A stretch of 64,000 bases of DNA. Source: Alphaproteobacteria bacterium. Lineage in GTDB: Bacteria; Pseudomonadota; Alphaproteobacteria; Caulobacterales; Caulobacteraceae. The notes below the pieces were generated by a model. The model saw only the letters and a list, made by a program, of their open reading frames with translations, was not told the DNA's origin and did not search any database. Shown here one piece after another: positions 56,450 through 64,000 of this stretch. The position numbers were made by a program, and so were the translations under genes. Numbering within the stretch: position 1 is the first letter of the stretch; the number at the start of each line of letters is the position of its first letter. Where the stretch lies: NCBI GenBank assembly GCA_025359785.1, contig JANYET010000074.1, positions 62,001 to 126,000 on the forward strand, in the 5' to 3' direction.

Positions 56450-58246
56450 ATGACGCGTTTCGACCGAGCAATCGCGTTTGTGCGATCCGTTTCATCGCGT
56501 ATCTCGATCTCGCTGGCTGCGGTCGCCTGGGCGTTGCTGGCCTTGGCGCCGCCCCTCGTGCCCGCGGGGGCTCAGGCCAGAATGCTTTCAGACCCCTGCG
56601 ACATGGCAGGGGCAATCAGCTATCAAGCCAAGGTGCTATGTCAGGCGGCGCGGGCTGCGAGCCGGGCCTCGCCAAGGTCGCAAGCCAGCCCCTCGACCTA
56701 TGCACCGTCCCCGACCGCCGACGGCGACGACCGGACATACCTTGCGCCACCTCCGCCGGTCAGGCCGGGGTTCACCCGGCTGAATGTTGTCGGAAACCTG
56801 TACGTGGACCAGCAGGGTTCGTTTCCGAGAGGCTATGCCGGCCAGTGGAATGGCGTCGAGGCGCTGACTCCTGTCCCGGTGACCCAAACCTGGTACGTCA
56901 ACCGCACCGAAGCCAAGAGCGCGATCGAACAACCCGCGACACTTGCCCGCCCAGATGGACCGGGGCCGGCTCAATTCGGTTTCAGCGTACGCGGCAAGGT
57001 TTGTTACGGGGACATCACCGGAACGGATCAGACGGTCCTGCTGACCGAGACGCCTCAAAGGTTCCGAATTTCAAACCTGCATACCTTGACGCCAAACCGT
57101 GTGTCGGGGTGCCTGATCACCAACACCCTCAGCAATTTTTCTCCGACAGTCACTCTCAGCGCTGACGCCCGTGGCAACGTCTATCTGCAATATGTGATCG
57201 ACGTGTCCAATGTTCAGGGCAACCCTGTTTACCGTTGGGAATCCGCCAACGTTCAGCTCCGGAACGCAATGACCCCCGACTCGGGAGCGTCCGCCGTTGG
57301 CGGCAGCGGACCGGCCCAATATTCCGGGTCGCCCGCTGGCCGAGGCTCGCCGCCCCAACGGTCCCGCAGCGTCCCTGTCCAGACGCCGGACAACGGACCC
57401 TATCGCTCGGACAGATTTTCCGGGCTGACGACATGGCGGAGCCTCTTCGAAAAAGCCGCTCACAGCCCCGCGGAATTCGCCAAGATCGAGGCCAAAATCG
57501 CTGCGGACGGCAATGGCGCTCAAGGGATGATCGTTGGCCTCGCCAGGCCAGAGCGTAACAGCCTGCAGAAGACCTTGACCGACTACGAACTCTACAAACT
57601 GTACCACCGGAGCCCCGAGGCGCTGCTCGCCAAGCAGGACGAATGCCTTCAGCCGCGCGACTATTCGCCCGAGGAAGCCTGCGATTGCCTCGCCGGATTT
57701 CCGGGCGACACGCTCATCGGCCCCGGCGCCGGCGAATTGGTGATCAGCTCCAACCATACCGCGGCGGTGAAAGCCTGCGGTGTGGCGGCGGCGAACGCAG
57801 CGACTCCAGCATTGAGGTCGCGCTATCTCGCGCAACGGGCGCGGGCGCAGATTCCGACGACGGATCCCGCCCAGGCAGTGAACTGGGCGGCAGAAGCCGT
57901 CGCGGCCGGATATCGGCGCGCCACGATCATCAAGGCGGAAGGCAACCTCTGGGATATCGAGTTCCGAGCCGGCGGCTTTCCGCCGATGACCCAAAGGGAA
58001 TTCGAAAGCGAGGTGAGAGAGGGCATCGCGCACCTCAAGGAGGCGAAGGCGGCCGGCGTACGCGAGACCTATATCGTTGCCCGAAAATATTCGCAGATGA
58101 TGGCGCACATGAAGTTCAACAACGCGGTGCTCACGCCGATCCTCAAGGCCATGTTGGCGCCGCCCCCCAAGTCGCCATGCGGCCCGGACTCGCGGGACAA
58201 TGAAGGCCATCCCATCCCCGGCACCGGGTGCATCGGCCACCGCTAG
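56450..58246 (+). CDS. Unrecognised secreted 598-residue protein
   Basis: N-terminal signal (about 1-43, ending GAQA). A Cys-bearing segment DPCDMAGAISYQAKVLCQAA and a low-complexity S/P linker are followed by a probable beta domain (about 100-275: FTRLNVVGNLYVDQQGSFPR, CYGDITGTDQTVLLTETPQR, VTLSADARGNVYLQYVIDVS). A disordered P/S/R stretch (about 280-325) leads to an alpha-helical C-terminal domain (about 325-575) with Sel1/TPR-like pieces (DPAQAVNWAAEAVAAGYRRA). Base composition is lower in GC and codon use more mixed than neighbours. I do not know the family. Likely periplasmic or outer-surface. Confidence 0.7.
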   Translation: MTRFDRAIAFVRSVSSRISISLAAVAWALLALAPPLVPAGAQARMLSDPCDMAGAISYQAKVLCQAARAASRASPRSQASPSTYAPSPTADGDDRTYLAPPPPVRPGFTRLNVVGNLYVDQQGSFPRGYAGQWNGVEALTPVPVTQTWYVNRTEAKSAIEQPATLARPDGPGPAQFGFSVRGKVCYGDITGTDQTVLLTETPQRFRISNLHTLTPNRVSGCLITNTLSNFSPTVTLSADARGNVYLQYVIDVSNVQGNPVYRWESANVQLRNAMTPDSGASAVGGSGPAQYSGSPAGRGSPPQRSRSVPVQTPDNGPYRSDRFSGLTTWRSLFEKAAHSPAEFAKIEAKIAADGNGAQGMIVGLARPERNSLQKTLTDYELYKLYHRSPEALLAKQDECLQPRDYSPEEACDCLAGFPGDTLIGPGAGELVISSNHTAAVKACGVAAANAATPALRSRYLAQRARAQIPTTDPAQAVNWAAEAVAAGYRRATIIKAEGNLWDIEFRAGGFPPMTQREFESEVREGIAHLKEAKAAGVRETYIVARKYSQMMAHMKFNNAVLTPILKAMLAPPPKSPCGPDSRDNEGHPIPGTGCIGHR

Positions 58247-58300
58247 GGGTTGAGCCACGCAAGCTGTACCGGCACGGTGCGAGAACGTTGGCGCGCGCGG

Positions 58301-59206
58301 TCAGGCTGGCAGCGGGAACAGACCCGCCCTGCTGACCGCCGCCGCCGGCGGTTTGCCGAGCAGCCCCGCCATCCATTTGGCCGTGCCGATCAGGGCCGGC
58401 AGGTCGTAGCCGGTTTCGAAGCCGGCGCGCTCCAGCATGTAGACCAGGTCCTCGGTGCCGATGTTGCCGGTGGCGTCCGGCGCGAAGGGACAGCCGCCCA
58501 GGCCGCCGCAACTGGCGTCCAGGATATCGACGCCGGCCTCGACGCTGGCGAAGGCGTTGGCCAGGCCCGTGTTGCGGGTGTCGTGGAAATGCATGCGCAG
58601 GGGGACGCCCGGCGCGGCGGTCTTGGCGGCCTCGACGCGGGCCCGCACCAGCCAGGGGTCGGCCACGCCGATGGTGTCGGCCAGCGCGATCTCGGCCACG
58701 CCGGCCTGGGCCGCCGCGCGGACGATGCGCATCACCTGCTCTTCGGAGACCTCGCCTTCGAAGGGACAGCCGAACGCCACCGAGACGGTCACGGTGATCG
58801 GCGGGCCGCCCTCGGCGTGCTGGCGCGCGACGATGGCCTGCATGGCGGCGGTCTGTTCGGCGGCGGTGGCGCCCTGGTTGCGGATGCCGAAGCCGTCGGT
58901 GGCGCAGATCACGACGTTGGCTTCGTCGCAGCCGGCGGCGACGCAGCGGTCCCAGCCGCGCGCGTTCAGCACCAGGCCGATCCGCGAGCGGCCGGCGGCG
59001 TGGGGCAGGGCGGCGGAAATTTCCTCGGCGCCGGCCATCTGCGGCACGCGCTTGGGATTGACGAAGGAGACGGTCTCCATTCGCTGGGCGCCGGCGGCCT
59101 CCAGGCGGTGGATGAAGTCGAGCTTCTGATCGACCTCCAGCAGCGTCTTCTCGTTCTGCAGGCCGTCGCGGGGGCCGACTTCGACAATCTGAATCTTGCG
59201 GGTCAT
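58301..59206 (-). CDS. Hydroxymethylglutaryl-CoA lyase
   Basis: 301 residues. DRE-TIM family: EVGPRDGLQNEKTLLEVDQK (catalytic Arg/Asp), MHFHDTRNTGLANAFAS (metal His pair), and GLGGCPFAPDATGNIGTEDL with the catalytic Cys. Splits HMG-CoA to acetoacetate and acetyl-CoA in leucine degradation. The rest of a leucine pathway is not adjacent. Confidence 0.95.
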   Translation of the reverse strand: MTRKIQIVEVGPRDGLQNEKTLLEVDQKLDFIHRLEAAGAQRMETVSFVNPKRVPQMAGAEEISAALPHAAGRSRIGLVLNARGWDRCVAAGCDEANVVICATDGFGIRNQGATAAEQTAAMQAIVARQHAEGGPPITVTVSVAFGCPFEGEVSEEQVMRIVRAAAQAGVAEIALADTIGVADPWLVRARVEAAKTAAPGVPLRMHFHDTRNTGLANAFASVEAGVDILDASCGGLGGCPFAPDATGNIGTEDLVYMLERAGFETGYDLPALIGTAKWMAGLLGKPPAAAVSRAGLFPLPA

Positions 59207-59248
59207 GGCGGGGGCCTCACGGATCGGGCGGCTTATGGGTCGGGCGAC

Positions 59249-60931
59249 TTAGGGGTCTGGCGCTTCGGGCGAGCCGGCGGCGGCTTCATAGATATTGAGG
59301 GTCATCGTCTTGCCGTCCGAATAGTCCAGGCCCTTCACCGCGGCAACGAGATGGGCCTTCGCGCGATAGACCGAGAGCGCTTTCTCGAAGGCGGCCTGCT
59401 GGCGCTGCTCGACCACGGCGGGACGGTGCTCATAGATCGCCTGGGCGGCGTCGTCGGGGCCCGCCAGTTCCGTGGGCGTGCCGAGCGCGAAGACCAGGCT
59501 GGGCTCGGCATAGCCCGCGACCGTGACGGGGGCGTCGGCGATGCCCTGCTGCGGCAGGAGCTGAGCCTTGGCCATGGCCTTCTCGACGCGGCTGGAAAGC
59601 CACAGCGGCCCCAGGCGCGGCGCGAGACCTGCGGCCAGGGCGGCGTGCCCGGCGAGCCCCAGGCCCACGGCGGCCGCCACGGCCAGCGGCGGCGCGCGGC
59701 GCACCAGCAGATAGCCGCCGGCCAGGCCCGCCCCGGCCAGCAGCAGGGCGGTGGGGATCGCGAAGACCATGTCCGAAGCCTCGCCATAGAGCTTCACCAG
59801 ATAGAAGACCCCGCCGGCCAGCAGCAGGCCGAAGACGCCGGCCAGGGCCGCGCCGGTCCAGCGGGTCTTGCCGCCGATCGGCGCTGTCAACGCCGCCGCC
59901 GCGAGCCAGGCGACAGCGCCGTAGGCCGGCAGCGTGTAGTGAACGAGCTTGGTCGGCAGGGCCTCGAAGACGATCCACGTGGGGACCAGCCAGGCCAGCG
60001 CGAACCGCACGCCGGGCTCGCGCCAGCGGGTCCAGGCGGAGACGGCGGCGGCCGGCAGCATCAGCGTCATCGGGAACATCAGCAGCGGGGCCAGCAGGGC
60101 GTGATAGCCGGGCGGCGCGCCATGGGTCTCCTGGCCGCCGGCCAGCTTTGGCGCCAGGTCCCCGCCGATCGCCGCGCTCCAGAAGCCGCCGTCGGTGGCG
60201 ACCGTCACGGCGCCGGCCCAGGGCCCGACGATGGCGATCAGCAAAATCAGGCCCCAGGCCCAGTTCAGGCGACCGAGCCAGGCTGCTTGCCGGTCGAGGA
60301 CGATCAGGGCGAGGATCGTCAGGCCCGCGACCATCGGGCCGATCGGCCCCTTGATCAGGGTCGCGAACGCCATGCCCAGCCAGAACAGCAGCCAGGCGCG
60401 TTTCCCGGCCGGCGGGCCGTCATGGGTCTCCGCGTAAATCCGCGCCAGCGCCGCCAACGCCAGGGTCGTAGTCCCACAGAGCGCCGCGTCGGTCTTGGCG
60501 ATCAGCGCCTCGGTGGAGAGCAGGAAGGTTGTCCCCAGCATGGCCCCGGCCAGCATGCCGCCCGGCGCGCCAAAGAAGGCCGCTGCGCCCCAGGCGCAGG
60601 CGGCGGCGGCCAGCATGGCGCCGAGCAGGCTGGGGATCCGGTAGGCCCAGATCTCACGGGCCTCGGGACTGGAGACCAGGGAGACGCTGGCCGCCTGCAG
60701 CCAGTGGATGCCCACCGGTTTCTTGAAGCGTGGCTGGTCCTGGTAGCGGATCACCACGAAGTCGCGGCTTTCCAGCATCTGGGCGGTGGCCTGGGCGAAG
60801 CGCGCCTCGTCGCGGTCGAGCGGCGGCACGGCCAGCAGGCCGGGCAGGCCGGCCGCGAAGGCGACCAGCGCGGCCATCGCCGGTCCGCGCCAACCGCGGC
60901 TCAAGCGGGCAAGTTCACCCTCAAGCGTCAT
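59249..60931 (-). CDS. ArnT-like lipid-linked sugar transferase (GT-C)
   Basis: 560 residues, about 12 membrane segments. N-terminal first loop PPLDRDEARFAQATAQMLES (catalytic acidic DEA, as in ArnT/PMT) and FVVIRYQDQPRFKKPVGIHW. C-terminal periplasmic domain about 430-560. Transfers a sugar from polyprenyl phosphate to lipid A or another periplasmic acceptor. It is divergent from a polyprenyl-phosphate sugar synthase gene, 68 bases apart, which could make its donor. Confidence 0.9.
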   Translation of the reverse strand: MTLEGELARLSRGWRGPAMAALVAFAAGLPGLLAVPPLDRDEARFAQATAQMLESRDFVVIRYQDQPRFKKPVGIHWLQAASVSLVSSPEAREIWAYRIPSLLGAMLAAAACAWGAAAFFGAPGGMLAGAMLGTTFLLSTEALIAKTDAALCGTTTLALAALARIYAETHDGPPAGKRAWLLFWLGMAFATLIKGPIGPMVAGLTILALIVLDRQAAWLGRLNWAWGLILLIAIVGPWAGAVTVATDGGFWSAAIGGDLAPKLAGGQETHGAPPGYHALLAPLLMFPMTLMLPAAAVSAWTRWREPGVRFALAWLVPTWIVFEALPTKLVHYTLPAYGAVAWLAAAALTAPIGGKTRWTGAALAGVFGLLLAGGVFYLVKLYGEASDMVFAIPTALLLAGAGLAGGYLLVRRAPPLAVAAAVGLGLAGHAALAAGLAPRLGPLWLSSRVEKAMAKAQLLPQQGIADAPVTVAGYAEPSLVFALGTPTELAGPDDAAQAIYEHRPAVVEQRQQAAFEKALSVYRAKAHLVAAVKGLDYSDGKTMTLNIYEAAAGSPEAPDP

Positions 60932-60999
60932 CTGGCCCTGATAGCACGATCCTTTCCCGCGCTACTGTTCGGGGCCGGCTTTTCCGCTATGGAGGCGAC

Positions 61000-61740
61000 A
61001 TGGCCCGCCAAGCTGCCTCTTCAACACCCGATATTTCGGTGGTCGTCCCGGTCTTTGACGAAGAGGGCGCGGCCCCGGCGTTGGCTCGCGAGATCGCTAG
61101 CGCGTTCAAGGGCCGGAACTACGAGATGATCTTCGTGGACGACGCCAGCCGCGATGGCACCCGCGCGGCGCTGAAGGCGCTGTCGGCGGAAATCCCGCAA
61201 CTGCGCGTGCTGAGCCATCGCAAGAACGCCGGCCAGAGCCGCGCGCTGCGCTCGGGCATCCTGAGCGCGCGCGGCGCGATCATCGTCACCCTGGACGGCG
61301 ACGGGCAGAACGATCCGGCGGACGGACCGGCGCTCGCCGACGCCTTGGCCGCTGGCCCGCCCGAGCTGGCGCTGGTCGGCGGCGAGCGGGTGAAGCGCCA
61401 GGACAGCGCGGCGAAGAAGGTGGCCTCGCGGGTCGGCAACGGCGTGCGCAAGCGCCTGCTCCGCGACACCGCCAACGACACCGGCTGCGGCCTGAAGGCT
61501 TTCCGCCGCGAGGCGTTCCTGCGGCTCCCCTACTTCGACCACATCCACCGCTACCTGCCGGCGCTGATGCAGCGGGAAGGATACCGGACGGCTTTTCGGC
61601 CGGTGAACCACCGCCACCGCCAGAGCGGGGCGTCGAAATACACCAACCTCGGCCGGCTCTGGGCGTCGCTCTCCGACCTCATGGGTGTGATCTGGCTGCA
61701 GTCCCGCGCCCGCGACCCCGGCGGCGTGGACGAGGTCTGA
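61000..61740 (+). CDS. Polyprenyl-phosphate glycosyltransferase (DPM1/ArnC-like)
   Basis: 246 residues from MARQAASSTPDISVVVPVFD (SD GGAGG at 60991). GT2 motifs VVPVFDEEGAAP, IFVDDASRDGTRAALKAL, TLDGDGQNDPADGP (DxD) and NDTGCGLKAFRREAF. The membrane anchor of larger ArnC proteins is lacking. Expected to load a sugar onto polyprenyl phosphate for the divergent ArnT-like enzyme. Confidence 0.9.
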   Translation: MARQAASSTPDISVVVPVFDEEGAAPALAREIASAFKGRNYEMIFVDDASRDGTRAALKALSAEIPQLRVLSHRKNAGQSRALRSGILSARGAIIVTLDGDGQNDPADGPALADALAAGPPELALVGGERVKRQDSAAKKVASRVGNGVRKRLLRDTANDTGCGLKAFRREAFLRLPYFDHIHRYLPALMQREGYRTAFRPVNHRHRQSGASKYTNLGRLWASLSDLMGVIWLQSRARDPGGVDEV

Positions 61741-61744
61741 AGCC

Positions 61745-61813
61745 TCAGGTCAGCGCCGACAGGATCAGCACCACCACGGCCAGATCGACAAAGCGAGAGA
61801 CGACTTGCAGCAT
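61745..61813 (-). CDS. Possible 22-residue membrane microprotein
   Basis: Reverse frame MLQVVSRFVDLAVVVLILSA plus LT, a single hydrophobic helix with positive N-side. It fills the 91-base space between the glycosyltransferase and the HTH gene. There is no strong ribosome-binding site, so it may be chance. Confidence 0.3.
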   Translation of the reverse strand: MLQVVSRFVDLAVVVLILSALT

Positions 61814-61894
61814 TGGCGTAGCCCGTGATCGATGATCCCGGACACGGTTAAGCAAGACCGGCGCCAGCGGACGTCCGTCGTCCCCAGGGAGACC

Positions 61895-62212
61895 ATGGCC
61901 CTATTCTTCGACGCCGACTGGTTCGACGAACGCCTCGCGCGGCGAGGCCTTTCGCGCGCCGTCCTGGCCGCCTCGACGGGCCTCAGCGAGGCAGACCTGA
62001 CCCAGGTCTTCAAGGACCAGAGGACGCTTTCCGCCGGGCAGGTGACGATCTTTGCCGAGCTGCTGGGCGAGACGGCTGCCGACGTCGCCGCCCACGCCGG
62101 CGTCTCGACGCCGGTTCCGGGACGGCCCGCCGGCTCGGACGCCCGCATCGCGGACCTCGAACGCCGGGTGGCCGCCCTGGAAGCCGAGGTCGCGCGGCTG
62201 CGGGCGCCTTAA
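61895..62212 (+). CDS. Small XRE-like HTH protein with coiled-coil tail
   Basis: 105 residues from MALFFDADWFDERLARRGLS, preceded by AGGGAG. The first 60 residues match a lambda-repressor-like helix-turn-helix (RAVLAASTGLSEADLTQVFK, QRTLSAGQVTIFAELLGE). The tail RIADLERRVAALEAEVARLR is a short coiled coil suited to dimerisation. Target unknown. It ends 4 bases into the end of the convergent PEP-CTERM gene. Confidence 0.75.
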   Translation: MALFFDADWFDERLARRGLSRAVLAASTGLSEADLTQVFKDQRTLSAGQVTIFAELLGETAADVAAHAGVSTPVPGRPAGSDARIADLERRVAALEAEVARLRAP

Positions 62213-62961
62213 GCGGCGCGGACTGTACGACGCCGCAGCACCGCGCCGACCCCGCCGAAGCCCGCGATCATCAAAGCCCAGGACGCCGGCTCCGGAACGC
62301 CGCCGCCAGCGCCGCCGCCGGGACCACCCGCCCCGCCAATGCCACCGGCGGCCGATGTGAAGGTCCCGCCGCAGAAGATGACGCAGCGGACATCGCCGGC
62401 CACCGTCGTGCGGAAGAACAGGGCCGGGTCATAGTAGAGGGCTATCCCCAGGCCGGCGGTAGCGGCCGGGGTCCCCTGCATGCTGAAGTTGAATATATAC
62501 TGGGCGTTAAAGGCGGATCGGCCCTGGATATTGATCGCAAAGGTGCTGATGGCCCCGGCCGCGTTGGTCTCCAAATGGAGACGAGACAGCGAATGGCCAA
62601 CCGAGCCGCCGTAGACGTCGAAATGCGCGTGGTAGTCGGCGAGGGTGAAGGTGGTGAGCGCATTGCCGTCGGAGGCCTGGAGATCCAGGACATTGCCAGA
62701 CTCGCCGTTCTCCACCCCGGTGACCCCAAAATTATAGGTCGAATTGGCGGCGAGCGCGTTGGCCACCGTGAAATCGAAGGTGAAGGGGCTGTAGTAGTAG
62801 GGATTGTGAACGGCGTCGCCGATCACACCGCTGCTGAGGTTCCCGTCGAAACGCGTCTCGGCGTAGTGATAGGTGGTGACCGCGGCATTGGCCGCGCAGG
62901 GTGCGAGGCCGACGGCGAAGAGGGCGGCGACAGCGGCGCTCGAAGCGAACTTGGAAAACAT
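62209..62961 (-). CDS. PEP-CTERM protein (no thioester motif)
   Basis: 250 residues. Signal peptide about 1-26 (NAA-AVTTY). Beta-rich body, a CVIFCGG pair, a Gly-rich linker (GGIGGAGGPGGGAGGG) and the PEPxxWA signal VPEPASWALMIAGFG with GAVLRRR. It lacks the Cys and QxxIW motifs of the two proteins at 11.5-13.3 kb, so it is a different passenger of the same sorting system. Confidence 0.82.
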   Translation of the reverse strand: MFSKFASSAAVAALFAVGLAPCAANAAVTTYHYAETRFDGNLSSGVIGDAVHNPYYYSPFTFDFTVANALAANSTYNFGVTGVENGESGNVLDLQASDGNALTTFTLADYHAHFDVYGGSVGHSLSRLHLETNAAGAISTFAINIQGRSAFNAQYIFNFSMQGTPAATAGLGIALYYDPALFFRTTVAGDVRCVIFCGGTFTSAAGGIGGAGGPGGGAGGGVPEPASWALMIAGFGGVGAVLRRRTVRAA

Positions 62962-63051
62962 CGGTACTGAACTCCCCGGCGCACATCGCCTTGGTGGGGA
63001 GACCTATCGACCCTGTGCGAACACCGCATAGTGCGTTTGCACTAAGGCGCC

Positions 63052-63381
63052 CTAGACATCGGTCTTGGTGGCCTTGCCCTTCGGCGTGCGGCGGTCCTTG
63101 GACCCAGACCATTCGACGCCGTTGTAGGTGCGTTTCGCCGTATCGATCACCGAGGCGCCGGCGCGCAGGCCACGGCGTTCGCCGATCAGCTGGGCCTCGA
63201 TCTGGGCGGCGCTGGCCGCCGGGCTCGTGGGCGGCAGGGTGCGGGCCGGCGACACCGGGACCGGCAGGTTGGTCGTGCCGGCGGCTTCGGTCTTGCCCTC
63301 AAGCTCATCGACGATCTCCGCCGCCGTCTTGCGGGTGCGGCGAATGCGCGGCGATCTGCGGAGGGGACCGATCGAACTCAT
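63052..63381 (-). CDS. Hypothetical small basic protein
   Basis: 109 residues, Arg/Lys/Pro-rich (PLRRSPRIRRTRKTAAEIVD at the N-terminus, RTPKGKATKTDV at the end). No domain recognised; mostly disordered by composition. Start MSSIGPLRRSPR is preceded by AGGATCGCATC without a clear ribosome-binding site. It lies 44 bases after the phaR end on the same strand. Confidence 0.55.
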   Translation of the reverse strand: MSSIGPLRRSPRIRRTRKTAAEIVDELEGKTEAAGTTNLPVPVSPARTLPPTSPAASAAQIEAQLIGERRGLRAGASVIDTAKRTYNGVEWSGSKDRRTPKGKATKTDV

Positions 63382-63425
63382 GATGCGATCCTCTATGCAG
63401 GACTGGGGCCAAGCCTAGGATAACG

Positions 63426-64000
63426 TCAGCTTTTGCCGGCTAGTTTCTCGATCTGGGCCTGCATGTCCTGCATCTGCTTGCGCAGCGCCGAGAGCGCCTC
63501 GTCGGACGCGCTGGGCGCGGCGGGGGCGGGCTCGGCGCGGGGCGCCGGCGCCGGCGCGGGGTCCTCGGGCTTGGCGAAGGCGAAGGGCGAGAACATCTTC
63601 ATCGCCCGGTCGAACAGCGCCAGGTTCTGACGCACCTGATCGTCGAACACCGACCCGCCCGGCGCGTGGCCGAGCGAGGTGAACTGGGTGCGCATGCGGT
63701 CCTGCTGCTGCGTGAAGCTGGCCAGCGACAGCTCCAGGTACGACGGCAGGAAAGCCTGCATGGAGTTGCCGTAGAAGCCGATCAGCTGGCGCAGGAACTG
63801 GATCGGCAGCAGGCTTTGGCCCTGCTGGCTCTCTTCCTCGAAGATGATCTGGGTCAGGACCGAGCGGGTGATGTCCTCGTTGGTCTTGGCGTCATAGACC
63901 ACGAAATCGACGTTCTGCTTCACCATCTCGGAGAGGTGCTCGAGGGTGACGTAGCTTGACGACGCGGTGTTGTAGAGCCGCCGGTTCGCGTATTTCTTGA
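63426..64000 (-). CDS. phaR: Polyhydroxyalkanoate synthesis repressor PhaR (start outside window)
   Basis: The visible 191 codons run from KKYANRRLYNTASSSYVTLE through HLSEMVKQNVDFVVYDAKTN and EDITRSVLTQIIFEEE to a charged coiled coil (LSALRKQMQDMQAQIEKLAG). KYxNRRLYxTxxSxYxTL is the PHB/PHA accumulation DNA-binding domain. The first residues are beyond base 64000. Represses phasin and its own gene until polymer granules bind it. An Ala/Pro-rich linker (AKPEDPAPAPAPRAEPAPAA) separates the two domains. Confidence 0.94.
   Translation of the reverse strand, partial: KKYANRRLYNTASSSYVTLEHLSEMVKQNVDFVVYDAKTNEDITRSVLTQIIFEEESQQGQSLLPIQFLRQLIGFYGNSMQAFLPSYLELSLASFTQQQDRMRTQFTSLGHAPGGSVFDDQVRQNLALFDRAMKMFSPFAFAKPEDPAPAPAPRAEPAPAAPSASDEALSALRKQMQDMQAQIEKLAGKS

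Overview
The window is a contiguous piece of a high-GC alphaproteobacterial chromosome, most likely from the Caulobacterales (Caulobacter/Phenylobacterium group). Reasons: the gene order rpmH-rnpA-yidC-engB-(two genes)-argB, rpoH beside rluD, alphaproteobacterial PEPxxWA-type PEP-CTERM proteins, a PhaR regulator, a TonB-dependent receptor, and frequent GTG/TTG starts. The genus is a guess. I found no rRNA, tRNA or CRISPR array. Most genes are single-copy housekeeping or metabolic genes, with small accessory patches marked by repeats.

Layout. 1-5.4 kb: argB (partial), a Crp/Fnr regulator and an acyl-CoA dehydrogenase lie inside the otherwise familiar engB-yidC-rnpA-rpmH block. 5.4-8.7 kb: a decayed gene fragment, a large palindromic repeat, and a TetR / HSL-type hydrolase / quinone-oxidoreductase operon. 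8.8-11.2 kb: a hypothetical gene, LysM-protein debris, a REP-bounded element with a broken RAYT transposase, and a dienoyl-CoA-reductase-like SDR. 11.5-13.3 kb: two tandem secreted PEP-CTERM proteins whose Cys and ΦQxxΦW motifs look like internal thioester domains. 13.3-22.8 kb: DUF72 and M28 peptidase genes, then a TetR gene divergent from a complete RND efflux operon. 22.9-30.7 kb: membrane protein, threonine dehydratase, VOC protein, purA, a degenerate receiver protein, a TmrB-like NTPase, rpoH, rluD and an encapsulated-ferritin-like gene. 31-41.5 kb: PhoD phosphatase, an esterase-hisI-lysE operon, a DUF817 gene split by an amber codon, a Phd/PemK toxin-antitoxin pair, folE, cysS and phospholipase C.

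41.5-50.9 kb is a metal region. A TonB-dependent receptor and modABC diverge from an intergenic region holding two ModE-like palindromes, which suggests an outer-membrane molybdate receptor controlled by molybdate. After a POT transporter come an outer-membrane porin-like protein, ZnuA and ZnuB in one operon behind a Zur-like box, with no ATPase gene nearby.

51-64 kb: an IscU-like scaffold missing one ligand Cys, a HisKA_2 histidine kinase, yidD-thrS, a glycosyltransferase, an unrecognised 598-residue secreted protein, HMG-CoA lyase, a divergent ArnT-like/polyprenyl-phosphate glycosyltransferase pair, a small HTH protein, a third PEP-CTERM protein and the start of phaR.
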